Source of the DNA: JBBDSV01 sp040904785
GTDB taxonomy: Bacteria > Actinomycetota > Nitriliruptoria > Nitriliruptorales > Nitriliruptoraceae
Direction of reading: 5' to 3'
NCBI GenBank assembly: GCA_040904785.1
Contig: JBBDSV010000014.1
Span: 1-10,252, forward strand
DNA: 10,252 nt
Of this stretch, positions 1-6,409 are shown piece after piece (positions within the stretch are counted from its first letter, which is position 1; every line of letters begins with the position of its first letter). Position numbers and translations under genes: made by a program. A model generated the notes under the pieces. It saw nothing but the letters and a program-made list of their open reading frames with translations. It had not been told where the DNA came from and made no database searches.

Positions 1-52
1 CGCGGACCCCATCCTTACCATGGATGTGCTCTGCCGACTGAGCTACCAGGGC
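1..52 (-). tRNA. tRNA-Thr (anticodon GGT), 3' part missing
   Basis: Read on the minus strand, the acceptor 5' strand GCCCTGG is followed by TA, a D-arm with stem GCTC/GAGC, and an anticodon arm with stem CATCC/GGATG closing the 7-base loop ATGGTAA, which gives anticodon GGT (threonine). The variable loop GGGTC and the first T-stem bases CGCG follow, and then the window ends. The T-loop, the 3' acceptor strand and any encoded CCA therefore lie outside. It is a class I tRNA on the same strand as the tRNA-Tyr gene 131 bp upstream of it. Confidence 0.93.
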
Positions 53-66
53 GGGTGCGGACGCGC

Positions 67-95
67 AGGGTAGCCAGACCCCATGAGAGCGTCGA
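67..95 (-). promoter_or_regulatory. Candidate promoter of tRNA-Thr
   Basis: On the minus strand TCGACG (90-95) resembles a -35 box and TACCCT (67-72) fits the actinobacterial -10 pattern TAnnnT, with a 17-bp spacer. Transcription would begin near position 60, a few bases before the mature tRNA 5' end at 52. The match is by eye only, and readthrough from tRNA-Tyr is an alternative. Confidence 0.45.
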
Positions 96-154
96 ACCAG
101 CGCGCGTTTCACGGGGTGAAGGTGAACATCGCGTCCACCTGCGATATCGATGGT

Positions 155-177
155 GCCGCGCCGAGATCGACCGCGGC
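155..177 (-). terminator. Weak hairpin just downstream of tRNA-Tyr
   Basis: Six perfect G-C/C-G pairs (155-160 with 172-177) close an 11-base loop, starting 6 nt after the tRNA-Tyr 3' end. There is no T-run after it on the minus strand, so it could be a U-less terminator, an RNA-processing structure or chance in GC-rich DNA. The rest of the 131-bp spacer between the two tRNA genes holds only the candidate tRNA-Thr promoter. Confidence 0.22.
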
Positions 178-183
178 GGTTCG

Positions 184-265
184 TGGAGGGAGCAGGATTT
201 GAACCTGCGAAGGCTGAGCCGCCTGATTTACAGTCAGGTCCCTTTGGCCACTCGGGCATCCCTCC
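184..265 (-). tRNA. tRNA-Tyr (anticodon GTA)
   Basis: Read on the minus strand this is a complete 82-nt class II tRNA. The acceptor stem pairs GGAGGGA with TCCCTCC, the anticodon stem CCTGA/TCAGG closes the loop CTGTAAA (anticodon GTA, tyrosine), a long variable arm follows, and the T-arm is GCAGG-TTCGAAT-CCTGC. The discriminator base is A. The following bases are CGA, so CCA is not encoded and must be added by a nucleotidyltransferase. It delivers tyrosine in translation. It lies 131 bp upstream of tRNA-Thr on the same strand and has its own good promoter. Confidence 0.97.
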
Positions 266-295
266 GTGTGCACCCAGCGCCTCGGGCACGCGCGG

Positions 296-324
296 ATGGT
301 AGGCAGTCCCCCGCACCCCGGCAA
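296..324 (-). promoter_or_regulatory. Promoter of tRNA-Tyr
   Basis: On the minus strand TTGCCG (319-324) is a good -35 box and TACCAT (296-301) a good actinobacterial -10 box, with exactly 17 bp between them. Transcription would start near 289, leaving a leader of about 24 nt before the tRNA at 265. This is the only clear element in the 85-bp gap between the hydrolase gene and the tRNA gene. Confidence 0.62.
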
Positions 325-350
325 ACGGGCGCGTGAGGGCGTGACGCGGC

Positions 351-977
351 TCACACGTCGAGGTCGACGGTTTCTCCCGGTCCCAACACGTGCACGGTGG
401 CGATGTCGCACGCTTCGGCCAGTTGTTCCGGCAGCGCGATGAACACGTCGTAGTGGATCGGAATCGCATGCGACGCGTTCGTGTCGGCGACCATCCGATA
501 GCCGTCGCGGATGCTCAGGCTCGGGCCGGCGATCGGTGCCGCGACCACCTCGACATCGCGGGGCGCCTCGAATCCATCGCCCGGGTGCAGCAGTACGTCA
601 TCGATGACGTAACCGATGTTCGGCGGCCCCGGTGAGCCGTCCACCATGGGACAGTGCGTCAACTCGTAGGCGTCGAGACGTACCCCTGCCACGGTGGTCG
701 ATTCGCGGTCGGCCAGCACGGTGACATCGTGACCGTCGAGCAACGTGGCGACGTCGGCGTTGGCAACGAAATGCGCCCCTTGCTCGGCCATCGGCTCGAG
801 CCATGACGCGTCGAAATGGTCGCCGTGGCGATGTGTGTACAGGACGGCGTCGACAGAACCCATCACGTCCGGGGTGAAGGCCGCCGTCGCCGGCATACCG
901 GGATCGATGAGCAGCCGCGCGTCGCCGGTCTCGACGAGCAGGCAGGACTGCGGATACTTCGTGATGCGGATCGCCAT
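351..977 (-). CDS. MBL-fold metallohydrolase (UlaG-like)
   Basis: A 208-residue predicted cytoplasmic hydrolase of the metallo-beta-lactamase superfamily, UlaG-like type. The zinc-binding signature HRHGDH is at residues 49-54, with further candidate ligands H108 and D134 (in HPGD), and the C-terminal motif HAIPIHYD at 170-177. That last motif matches the end of UlaG-like proteins, where IPIHY is typical. The start at 977 (MAIRITKYPQ) is chosen because a very strong purine-rich ribosome-binding site, GGGGAGGGAG, ends one base before it. An in-frame ATG 27 bp further upstream lacks such a site. The substrate cannot be told from sequence: family members act on phosphodiester, lactone or other ester substrates. 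The gene stands alone between a divergent yajQ-nei pair and tRNA-Tyr, so context gives no pathway. Confidence 0.88.
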   Translation of the reverse strand: MAIRITKYPQSCLLVETGDARLLIDPGMPATAAFTPDVMGSVDAVLYTHRHGDHFDASWLEPMAEQGAHFVANADVATLLDGHDVTVLADRESTTVAGVRLDAYELTHCPMVDGSPGPPNIGYVIDDVLLHPGDGFEAPRDVEVVAAPIAGPSLSIRDGYRMVADTNASHAIPIHYDVFIALPEQLAEACDIATVHVLGPGETVDLDV

Positions 978-1006
978 GCTCCCTCCCCTGGTGGCGTCGT
1001 GCATCG

Positions 1007-1034
1007 AGTCTACGCACGGCGCCGGCGGCGTCGA
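1007..1034 (-). promoter_or_regulatory. Candidate promoter of the MBL hydrolase gene
   Basis: On the minus strand TCGACG (1029-1034) as -35 and TAGACT (1007-1012) as -10 are separated by 16 bp. Transcription would begin near 1000, about 22 nt before the ATG at 977, which suits the strong ribosome-binding site placed there. Read by eye from the 99-bp divergent gap shared with yajQ. Confidence 0.42.
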
Positions 1035-1044
1035 CCGGTCCGTC

Positions 1045-1069
1045 TAGGATCGTCGCAGCGATCGAGGAG
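1045..1069 (+). promoter_or_regulatory. Candidate -10 box and ribosome-binding site of yajQ
   Basis: TAGGAT (1045-1050) fits the TAnnnT -10 pattern, but I see no convincing -35 box 16-19 bp upstream. GAGGAG (1064-1069) is a good Shine-Dalgarno sequence, 7 nt before the GTG at 1077. It is the main reason for choosing that start over the longer open frame that begins inside the divergent hydrolase gene. Confidence 0.4.
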
Positions 1070-1076
1070 CGCCGAA

Positions 1077-1571
1077 GTGGCAGACGCAAGTTTCGACATC
1101 GAGGCGGGAGTCGACCGTCAAGAGGTCGACAACGCCATCAATCAAGCCGCCAAGGAAGTCGCGACGCGGTTCGATTTTCGCGACACCGACACGGTGATCG
1201 CGTGGTCGGGCGAGGCTGCGATCGAGCTGGAATCCGCAAGCGAGGACCGTGTCCGCGCCGCGCTCGAGGTGCTGCGCGACAAGTGTGTCAAGCGCAAGGT
1301 CTCGTTGAAAGCGCTCGACATCGGAGAGCCACGCGAGGCTGCTGGCGGGCGCAGCCGCATCGATGTGACGCTGGTCACCACCTTGCCAGCAGAGCTAGCC
1401 AAACAGATCGTCAAGGACATCAAGGCCACCAAGCTCAAGGTCACGCCGACGAACATGGGCGATCGCATCCGCGTCGCGGGCAAGAAGCGCGACGACCTGC
1501 AGGAGATTCAGGCGCTCGTCCGCTCGAAGGATTACGACGCGCCGCTGACCTTCGCGAACTACAAGTCGTAG
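1077..1571 (+). CDS. yajQ: YajQ family cyclic-di-GMP/nucleotide-binding protein
   Basis: A 164-residue protein, the usual length for the YajQ (UPF0234) family. Family landmarks run end to end: SFDIEAGVD near residue 5, the RFDFR motif at 31-35, SLKALDIGEP at 76-85, and the C-terminal block with IVKDIKATKLKV (111-122), GKKRDDLQ (135-142) and the terminal FANYKS. Known structures of the family are two ferredoxin-like folds in tandem; members bind nucleotides, and some bind cyclic-di-GMP and act on transcription. Whether this protein does so is not shown by the sequence. It is soluble, with no signal peptide or membrane segment. Translation starts at GTG behind GAGGAG. The DNA glycosylase gene follows after 3 bp, so the two are probably co-transcribed. 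Confidence 0.95.
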   Translation: MADASFDIEAGVDRQEVDNAINQAAKEVATRFDFRDTDTVIAWSGEAAIELESASEDRVRAALEVLRDKCVKRKVSLKALDIGEPREAAGGRSRIDVTLVTTLPAELAKQIVKDIKATKLKVTPTNMGDRIRVAGKKRDDLQEIQALVRSKDYDAPLTFANYKS

Positions 1572-1574
1572 CCG

Positions 1575-2378
1575 ATGCCCGAGGGGCACACGCTGCACCG
1601 TCTGGCACGCGACCACCACCGGTGGTTCGCGGGCACTGCGGTGGCCGTCTCCGCGCCGCAGGGCGGTTTCGCGGCAGCGGCGGCGCAGCTCGACGGGCGC
1701 GCGTTCACGCGTGCGCACGCCTACGGCAAGCACCTCTTCCACCATTATGACGACGCGATCGTGCACATCCATCTCGGCCTGTTTGGCCGCTTCTTCACGC
1801 ATGAGGTTCCGCCGCCCGAACCTCGCGCAACGGTGCGCTATCGCGTCGTCGGCGCCGGGCGAGCGATCGATCTGGTCGGCGCGACCCAGTGTGAACTCGT
1901 CACCCCGGGGGACGTGGACGCGATCGTCTCCCGCCTTGGACCGGATCCGTTGCGCCGAGACGGCGATCCGGAAGAGGGCTGGCAGGCGTTGCAGCGGCGG
2001 CGCGTTGAGATCGGCCGTGCGCTCATGGATCAGGGCGTCGTCGCCGGTGTCGGCAACGTCTTTCGTGCAGAGCTGCTCTTCGCGTTCGGCATCCATCCCC
2101 TGGTGGCGGCGTCCGACATCGATCACGACCAGTGGTCGGCGATGTGGGACCAGTTGCGCCAGTGGATGCGATCGGGCGTGCGCACCAACCGGATCGTCAC
2201 CGTCGACCGCGAAGAGGTGGGGTGGAGCCGGTATCGCCTGGCACGGGAACGTGCGACCTACGTCTACCGGCAGGAACACTGCCGCCGTTGCGGCACACCC
2301 GTCCGCCGCTGGGACCTTGCCGGACGCTGGGCGTACGCGTGCGAATCGTGCCAGCCGCGACCAGCCAGCTCAGCCTGA
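1575..2378 (+). CDS. nei: Fpg/Nei family DNA glycosylase/AP lyase (Nei1-like)
   Basis: A 267-residue base-excision repair enzyme that removes oxidised bases and cuts the resulting abasic site. P2 is the catalytic N-terminal proline after Met removal and E3 the catalytic acid (MPEGHT). K52 (in GKHLF) is the conserved beta-domain lysine. The helix-two-turn-helix DNA-binding region is at about 147-175, with N161 in GVGN. The C-terminal zinc finger is C236-x2-C239-x16-C256-x2-C259 with the conserved arginine R251 in its hairpin. The MPEGHTLHRLAR opening and GKHLFHH match mycobacterial Nei1 as I recall it, rather than MutM/Fpg. All catalytic and zinc residues are present. It follows yajQ by 3 bp with no clear Shine-Dalgarno sequence of its own, suggesting translational coupling. 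Its last 9 bp overlap the end of convergent htpX. Exact substrate preference among oxidised bases cannot be read here. Confidence 0.93.
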   Translation: MPEGHTLHRLARDHHRWFAGTAVAVSAPQGGFAAAAAQLDGRAFTRAHAYGKHLFHHYDDAIVHIHLGLFGRFFTHEVPPPEPRATVRYRVVGAGRAIDLVGATQCELVTPGDVDAIVSRLGPDPLRRDGDPEEGWQALQRRRVEIGRALMDQGVVAGVGNVFRAELLFAFGIHPLVAASDIDHDQWSAMWDQLRQWMRSGVRTNRIVTVDREEVGWSRYRLARERATYVYRQEHCRRCGTPVRRWDLAGRWAYACESCQPRPASSA

Positions 2379-3263
2379 CGGACCGAGCCGGCCCATGCGG
2401 CGTGCCTGGTCCTCGAGTGCGGCGACGCGGGCATCAACAGGTGGATGACTGGCGAACAGCCGCATCGCCGCACGCCCGCCGAACGGGGCGGCGATGAACA
2501 GGTGATTCATCGCCGGCGCGGTCTCGGCCGGCGTCCCTCCGAGGCGCACCCGACGGGGATCGTGTGCGGCGGCTTCGAGCTTGCGCAACGCGCTGGCCAG
2601 CGCCATCGGCTTCCCCGTCAGTTCTGCGCCGGTGTGATCCGCCAAGGATTCGCGTGAACGGCTGATTGCCGCCTGGATGATCATCGCCGCGATGGGGGCG
2701 ACGATCGACGCCACCAGCGCGACGATCGGATTGGGCCCGTCGTCGTCGGTGCCGAAGAAGGGGATCCAGCGCAGGAACAGCGCGAGGTAGGTGATCGCGG
2801 TCGCCACGGCCGCAGCGACCGAACCGATGAGGATGTCGCGATTGGCGACATGCTGCAGTTCGTGGCCGATCACGCCTTCGAGCTCGTCTCGCGTCAGCGC
2901 GTCGTACAGCCCACGGTTGATGCACACCGCTGCGTGTTGCGGACTGCGGCCCGTCGCGAACGCGTTCAATTGCGGCGACGGCGACAGATACAGCGCCGGC
3001 ATCGGCATGCCCGCGCGGTTCGTGAGTTCGCGCACGATCGCGTACACGTCGGGGAACTGCTGCTCGTCCATGGGTTCGGCGCGCGCCATGCGGATCGCCA
3101 GGCGGTCGGAGAACCAGTACGCATAGGCATTCATGCCGAGCGCGACGACGAGCATCGTCGTCAGCCACGTCGACCCCGAGCCGCCGTCGAGCATGGCCCC
3201 GATCGCGAGCAACAGACCGGACAATCCCGCCAACAGAACGAAGGTCTTGACGCTTCTCAACAC
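2370..3263 (-). CDS. htpX: Membrane zinc metalloprotease HtpX (M48 family)
   Basis: A 297-residue membrane protease of the HtpX/M48B family, which degrades misfolded or damaged membrane proteins with its active site facing the cytoplasm. The zinc motif HELQH is at residues 134-138, followed by VANRD. The third ligand is the glutamate in SRSRESLAD (E205). Hydrophobic segments lie at about 8-24 and 34-50 (N-terminal hairpin), 146-166 and 179-200, flanking the catalytic region as in the family. The C-terminal ASHPPVDARVAAL matches the conserved SHPP.ERI region. I choose the GTG at 3263: GGAGGT (3271-3276) is 7 nt away, whereas the ATG two codons earlier is only 1 nt from it. The open frame extends a further 51 codons upstream of that ATG, into the end of nuoN, but that part does not resemble HtpX. 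The gene follows nuoN by 97 bp on the same strand. Confidence 0.92.
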   Translation of the reverse strand: MLRSVKTFVLLAGLSGLLLAIGAMLDGGSGSTWLTTMLVVALGMNAYAYWFSDRLAIRMARAEPMDEQQFPDVYAIVRELTNRAGMPMPALYLSPSPQLNAFATGRSPQHAAVCINRGLYDALTRDELEGVIGHELQHVANRDILIGSVAAAVATAITYLALFLRWIPFFGTDDDGPNPIVALVASIVAPIAAMIIQAAISRSRESLADHTGAELTGKPMALASALRKLEAAAHDPRRVRLGGTPAETAPAMNHLFIAAPFGGRAAMRLFASHPPVDARVAALEDQARRMGRLGPSG

Positions 3264-3270
3264 CAGCATC

Positions 3271-3276
3271 ACCTCC
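3271..3276 (-). promoter_or_regulatory. Ribosome-binding site deciding the htpX start
   Basis: GGAGGT on the minus strand is 7 nt before GTG (3261-3263) but only 1 nt before the in-frame ATG (3267-3269). Ideal spacing therefore favours the GTG, giving the N-terminus MLRSVKTFVLL, which fits HtpX. Slightly upstream, TATTGT (3284-3289) could be a -10 box, though no -35 box accompanies it. Confidence 0.55.
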
Positions 3277-3329
3277 GCGGCCGACAATATCGCTGGCGAC
3301 GCGGGCAGACCCTGACCGTGCGTGCATCT

Positions 3330-3351
3330 GGCGCAACGTGGGCGTCGCGCC
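3330..3351 (-). terminator. Hairpin after nuoN, probable end of the nuo operon
   Basis: A 9-bp stem (3330-3338 with 3343-3351) closes a 4-base loop. On the minus strand it reads GGCGCGACG, loop CCCA, CGTTGCGCC: eight Watson-Crick pairs and one G-T. It begins 9 nt after the nuoN stop codon. No T-run follows, so it would be a U-less terminator of the kind often seen in GC-rich actinobacteria, or an mRNA 3'-end stabiliser that still lets transcription reach htpX. Confidence 0.45.
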
Positions 3352-3360
3352 TGCCGACGT

Positions 3361-4827
3361 TCAGCCGGTCGTGACCAGAGTGGCCAGTGACGTCGCGCCG
3401 GACACGAGCCCCGGCAGCACACCGAGGACGACCGTGCCGACCATCAGGACGGCGACCACGAACGACAGGTTGAAACCGGCTTGGACTGCGGGAACACCCT
3501 CGGGTGCGGTGTCCATCCAGATCGTGCGGATCACCTTCAGGTAGTAGAAGAAGGCGATGACCGAGTTGATGACCAGGAAGACCATCAGAACCACGCCGAA
3601 GGTCGTCACTTGTGTCAACGCGGCCTGCACGATCGCGAACTTGGCCCACAGCCCGACGGTCGGCGGAGCGCCACCGAGACTGAGCAGGAATATCGTCATG
3701 GCGAGCGCCATCAAGGGGCTGCGCGAAGACAGCCCGGCATAGTCTGCGATGGACCGGAGTCCGGAGCGGCGGCTGATCGCAATGGCGACGCCGAACGCCC
3801 CGATGTTCATGAACGCGTACGCGATGATGTAGAAGAGCACGGCCTGCACGGCAGCATCATTGACCGCGGCGTTCCCGGACTGCGCCAAGCCGAACGGAAT
3901 GAGCATGTAACCGGCTTGCGCGACCGACGAGTAGGCCAGCAGCCGGATGAGGTCGCGCTGCTGGAGCGCAACGAGGTTGCCCATCGTCATCGTGAGAATC
4001 GCCAGGACACCGACGATCGGCGCCCACACGGCAGCGGCGGGTTCGAACGCGAAGAACAGGATGGCGACGAGCCCGGCGAAACCGGCCGCCTTCGACGCCA
4101 CCGCGAGCATCGCCGCAACCGGCATCGGTGACCCCGTGTACGTGTCGGGTGCCCAGAAGTGGAACGGCACCGCCGAGACCTTGAAGCCGAAGCCGACGAT
4201 GACCAGCATCATCGCGCCCAGCAGCAGCGGCGGGACGTCGCCGAGTTCGTTGATCGCCGTCGCGATGCCGGTGAGCTTGGTCGTGCCCGTGAAGCCGTAG
4301 ACGAGCGACATGCCGAACAGCATCAGCGCCACGGAGAGCACGCCGATCAGGAAGAACTTGAGCGCTGCCTCCGACGAATAGAGGTCCCGCTTGCGCAGGC
4401 CGGCCATGATGAAGGCCGGGATCGACACGGTCTCGATCGCGACGAACAGCACGATCAGGTCGCGCGCCGACGGCATGATGAGCATGCCGATGAACGCCGT
4501 CACCAGCAGGAAGTAGTACTCGCCCTGGAAGTAGCGGCCTTCGGCGAAGAACCGCCAGCTGATGCCCAGGATGGCGAGCAGGCTGCCGAGGAACAGCAGT
4601 TTGAACACGACGGCGTAGTCGTTGACGACGAAGCTGTCGGCGAACGTGGTCCGTTCCTGGCCCCACAGCGCGACCGTGAATCCGATCGCCACAATGGTGC
4701 CGAGTGCGGCGATCGGGTTCACGAGCTGCTTGGCGTTCCCACGCAGCGCGAGGTCGACGGCCAGCACGATGAGCGCCGTGACCACCAGCGCGATCTCCGG
4801 CGCGATCGCGATGAAGTCGATCGACAT
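3361..4827 (-). CDS. nuoN: NADH-quinone oxidoreductase subunit N
   Basis: A 488-residue, many-times membrane-spanning antiporter-like subunit of complex I, one of three that translocate protons while the peripheral arm passes electrons from NADH to quinone. Family hallmarks seen: E132 in the fifth-helix region (VAIETVSIPAF), K216 in FKVSAVPFHFWAPD, K246 in VASKAAGF, the segment LLAYSSVAQAGYM (296-308) and K396 in GLWAKF. These correspond to the charged residues of the proton channel in well-studied homologues. The usual GIPPT near the last charged helix reads GGAPPT here, a minor variation. The start ATG at 4827 has AAGGA (4838-4842) 10 nt upstream. It is the last gene of the nuo run, 36 bp after nuoM, and a hairpin follows its stop. 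Confidence 0.97.
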   Translation of the reverse strand: MSIDFIAIAPEIALVVTALIVLAVDLALRGNAKQLVNPIAALGTIVAIGFTVALWGQERTTFADSFVVNDYAVVFKLLFLGSLLAILGISWRFFAEGRYFQGEYYFLLVTAFIGMLIMPSARDLIVLFVAIETVSIPAFIMAGLRKRDLYSSEAALKFFLIGVLSVALMLFGMSLVYGFTGTTKLTGIATAINELGDVPPLLLGAMMLVIVGFGFKVSAVPFHFWAPDTYTGSPMPVAAMLAVASKAAGFAGLVAILFFAFEPAAAVWAPIVGVLAILTMTMGNLVALQQRDLIRLLAYSSVAQAGYMLIPFGLAQSGNAAVNDAAVQAVLFYIIAYAFMNIGAFGVAIAISRRSGLRSIADYAGLSSRSPLMALAMTIFLLSLGGAPPTVGLWAKFAIVQAALTQVTTFGVVLMVFLVINSVIAFFYYLKVIRTIWMDTAPEGVPAVQAGFNLSFVVAVLMVGTVVLGVLPGLVSGATSLATLVTTG

Positions 4828-4863
4828 CGTCGTCCCGTCCTTGTGTCGTGGGCCGTCGGGGCG

Positions 4864-6396
4864 TCAGCCGCCCAGATACCCGATGAGGTTGGCGACCGCG
4901 GCGTCCTGGACACCGAAGATCAGCACCGGGAAGATCCCGAGCGCGATGATCAGCACCAGCAGTGGCGTCCACGACACCCATTCGATGCGCATCACGTCGT
5001 CGAGCGGTTCGGCGGCCCACCGTTCGGTCGGATTTCCGAGGTTGACGCGCTGGAGCAGCCACAGGAAGTACCCGGCGGTCAGCACCGTGCCGAGCGCCGC
5101 GAAGACGACCAGGCCGAGATACAACCCGCCGTAGGTGTCGCCGAGGCCCAGGCCGGGCTGGATCGCCGCCCACATCGCGGTGAATTCGCCCCAGAATCCC
5201 GCCAACCCGGGCAGCCCCAACGATGCGACGGCCACATAGGTGAGCAGCACGCCGTAGCGCGGGATCTTTTTGAGCATCCCACCACCGATGACGGCGATCT
5301 CCCGCGTGTGGTAGCGCTCATGGAGGCTGCCGGCGAGGAAGAACAGCATGCCGGTGATGACGCCGTGCGCGATGTTGCCGAACAGCGCCGCCTGGATGCC
5401 GGCTTCGTTCATCGCTGCGATCCCGAGCATCACGAAGCCCATGTGCCCGACCGACGAGAACGCGATCAATCGCTTGACGTCGGTCTGCGCGAGGCAGCAC
5501 AGCGACCCGTAGATGATGCCGATGACCGCCAGCACACCGATCATGGGCGCGAACCGCACCGCACCCTCGGGAAGGATCGGCAAGGCGATCCGCACGAACC
5601 CGTAGGTGCCCATCTTCAGGAGCACGCCGGCGAGCAACACGGAACCGACCGTCGGAGCCTCCGTGTGTGCGTCAGGCAGCCAGGTGTGGAACGGCCACAT
5701 CGGCACCTTGATCGCGAAACCGAGGAAGATTCCCAAGAATGCCCACGTCTGGAACGTGACGCCGCCCGGAGCCATCGCCGAAAGTTCCGGAATCGACCAG
5801 GTCGTCGCGCCGGCCTGGAAGTAGATCGCGAGGAACGCCACGAGCATGAAGATCGACCCGAAGAGCGTGTAGAGGAAGAACTTCACGCTGGCGTAGTCGC
5901 GACGCGGTCCACCCCACATCCCGATCATGAAGAACATCGGGACGAGCACGAGCTCCCAGAAGATGAAGAAGAGCACCAGGTCGAAGGCGACGAACGTGCC
6001 GGCCATACCGGTCTGCAGCAGCAGCATCAGCGCGAGGAACGCCTTGGGCTTGCCGGGCGCCGGCAGGTACTTCGTGGTGTAGATCGCGCACAGGAACGTC
6101 AGCAGGTATGTGAGGAAGAACAGTGGCAGCGAGATCCCGTCGATGCCGAGTTCGAACCGGGCGTTGATCGCCGAGATCCACGCGGCATCGGTCGTGAACT
6201 GCAGTTCGCCGCTGCGCGCGTAGTCGAACCCGGCAGTGATCGCCGCCACGAGCGCGAACGCCGCACCGGTGATCACCACGGCGAGGCGTCGGATCGTCTG
6301 ATCCATCGCCGACGGCATCACGGCGAGGACGCCAGCCCCGAACAGGGGGAGGAACAAGGCGACGACGAGCGCCCACGAGGCGGTGTTCGGATCCAT
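4864..6396 (-). CDS. nuoM: NADH-quinone oxidoreductase subunit M
   Basis: A 510-residue polytopic membrane subunit of complex I, the middle one of the three antiporter-like proton channels. The conserved glutamate E148 is in FFIFWELVLVP and K230 in AIKVPMWPFHTWLPDAH, a highly conserved block that also contains the discontinuous-helix region. K261 lies in VLLKMGTYG, and E404 is the terminal-channel glutamate in FWGEF. H319 lies in SSVGHMGFV and H344 in NIAHGV. Length and residue order match the family (E. coli NuoM is about 509). The start ATG at 6396 has GAGGAG at 6405-6410, 8 nt away; that site overlaps the nuoL stop codon, so translation of the two genes is probably coupled. It lies 13 bp after nuoL and 36 bp before nuoN. 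Confidence 0.97.
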   Translation of the reverse strand: MDPNTASWALVVALFLPLFGAGVLAVMPSAMDQTIRRLAVVITGAAFALVAAITAGFDYARSGELQFTTDAAWISAINARFELGIDGISLPLFFLTYLLTFLCAIYTTKYLPAPGKPKAFLALMLLLQTGMAGTFVAFDLVLFFIFWELVLVPMFFMIGMWGGPRRDYASVKFFLYTLFGSIFMLVAFLAIYFQAGATTWSIPELSAMAPGGVTFQTWAFLGIFLGFAIKVPMWPFHTWLPDAHTEAPTVGSVLLAGVLLKMGTYGFVRIALPILPEGAVRFAPMIGVLAVIGIIYGSLCCLAQTDVKRLIAFSSVGHMGFVMLGIAAMNEAGIQAALFGNIAHGVITGMLFFLAGSLHERYHTREIAVIGGGMLKKIPRYGVLLTYVAVASLGLPGLAGFWGEFTAMWAAIQPGLGLGDTYGGLYLGLVVFAALGTVLTAGYFLWLLQRVNLGNPTERWAAEPLDDVMRIEWVSWTPLLVLIIALGIFPVLIFGVQDAAVANLIGYLGG

Positions 6397-6409
6397 TGAC
6401 GTCTCTCCT

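Noticed and set aside
55..336. Plus-strand open frame of 93 codons at the left edge
   Set aside because: It reads straight through the antisense of tRNA-Tyr (the EQDLNLRR string is the usual false translation of a tRNA) and has no other support.
816..1076. Upstream extension of yajQ by 87 codons
   Set aside because: It is antisense to the MBL hydrolase gene and crosses the divergent promoter gap. YajQ proteins are about 160 residues long, and GAGGAG precedes the GTG at 1077.
1395..2279. Minus-strand open frame of 294 codons opposite the DNA glycosylase
   Set aside because: Shadow of the nei gene, whose plus-strand protein has all catalytic and zinc-finger residues. The antisense product has no recognisable features.
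3270..3422. N-terminal extension of htpX by 51 codons upstream of its ATG, with an ATG inside the end of nuoN
   Set aside because: The added stretch is Arg/Cys-rich, unlike any HtpX N-terminus, overlaps nuoN and includes the intergenic hairpin. The GGAGGT site and the hydrophobic N-terminus support the start near 3263.
4159..6399. Very long plus-strand open frame (746 codons) opposite nuoM and part of nuoN
   Set aside because: It is the antisense shadow of membrane-protein genes in GC-rich DNA. Its product is made almost only of Arg, His, Asp, Glu and Gln with no recognisable domain, while the minus strand encodes clearly conserved NuoM and NuoN.
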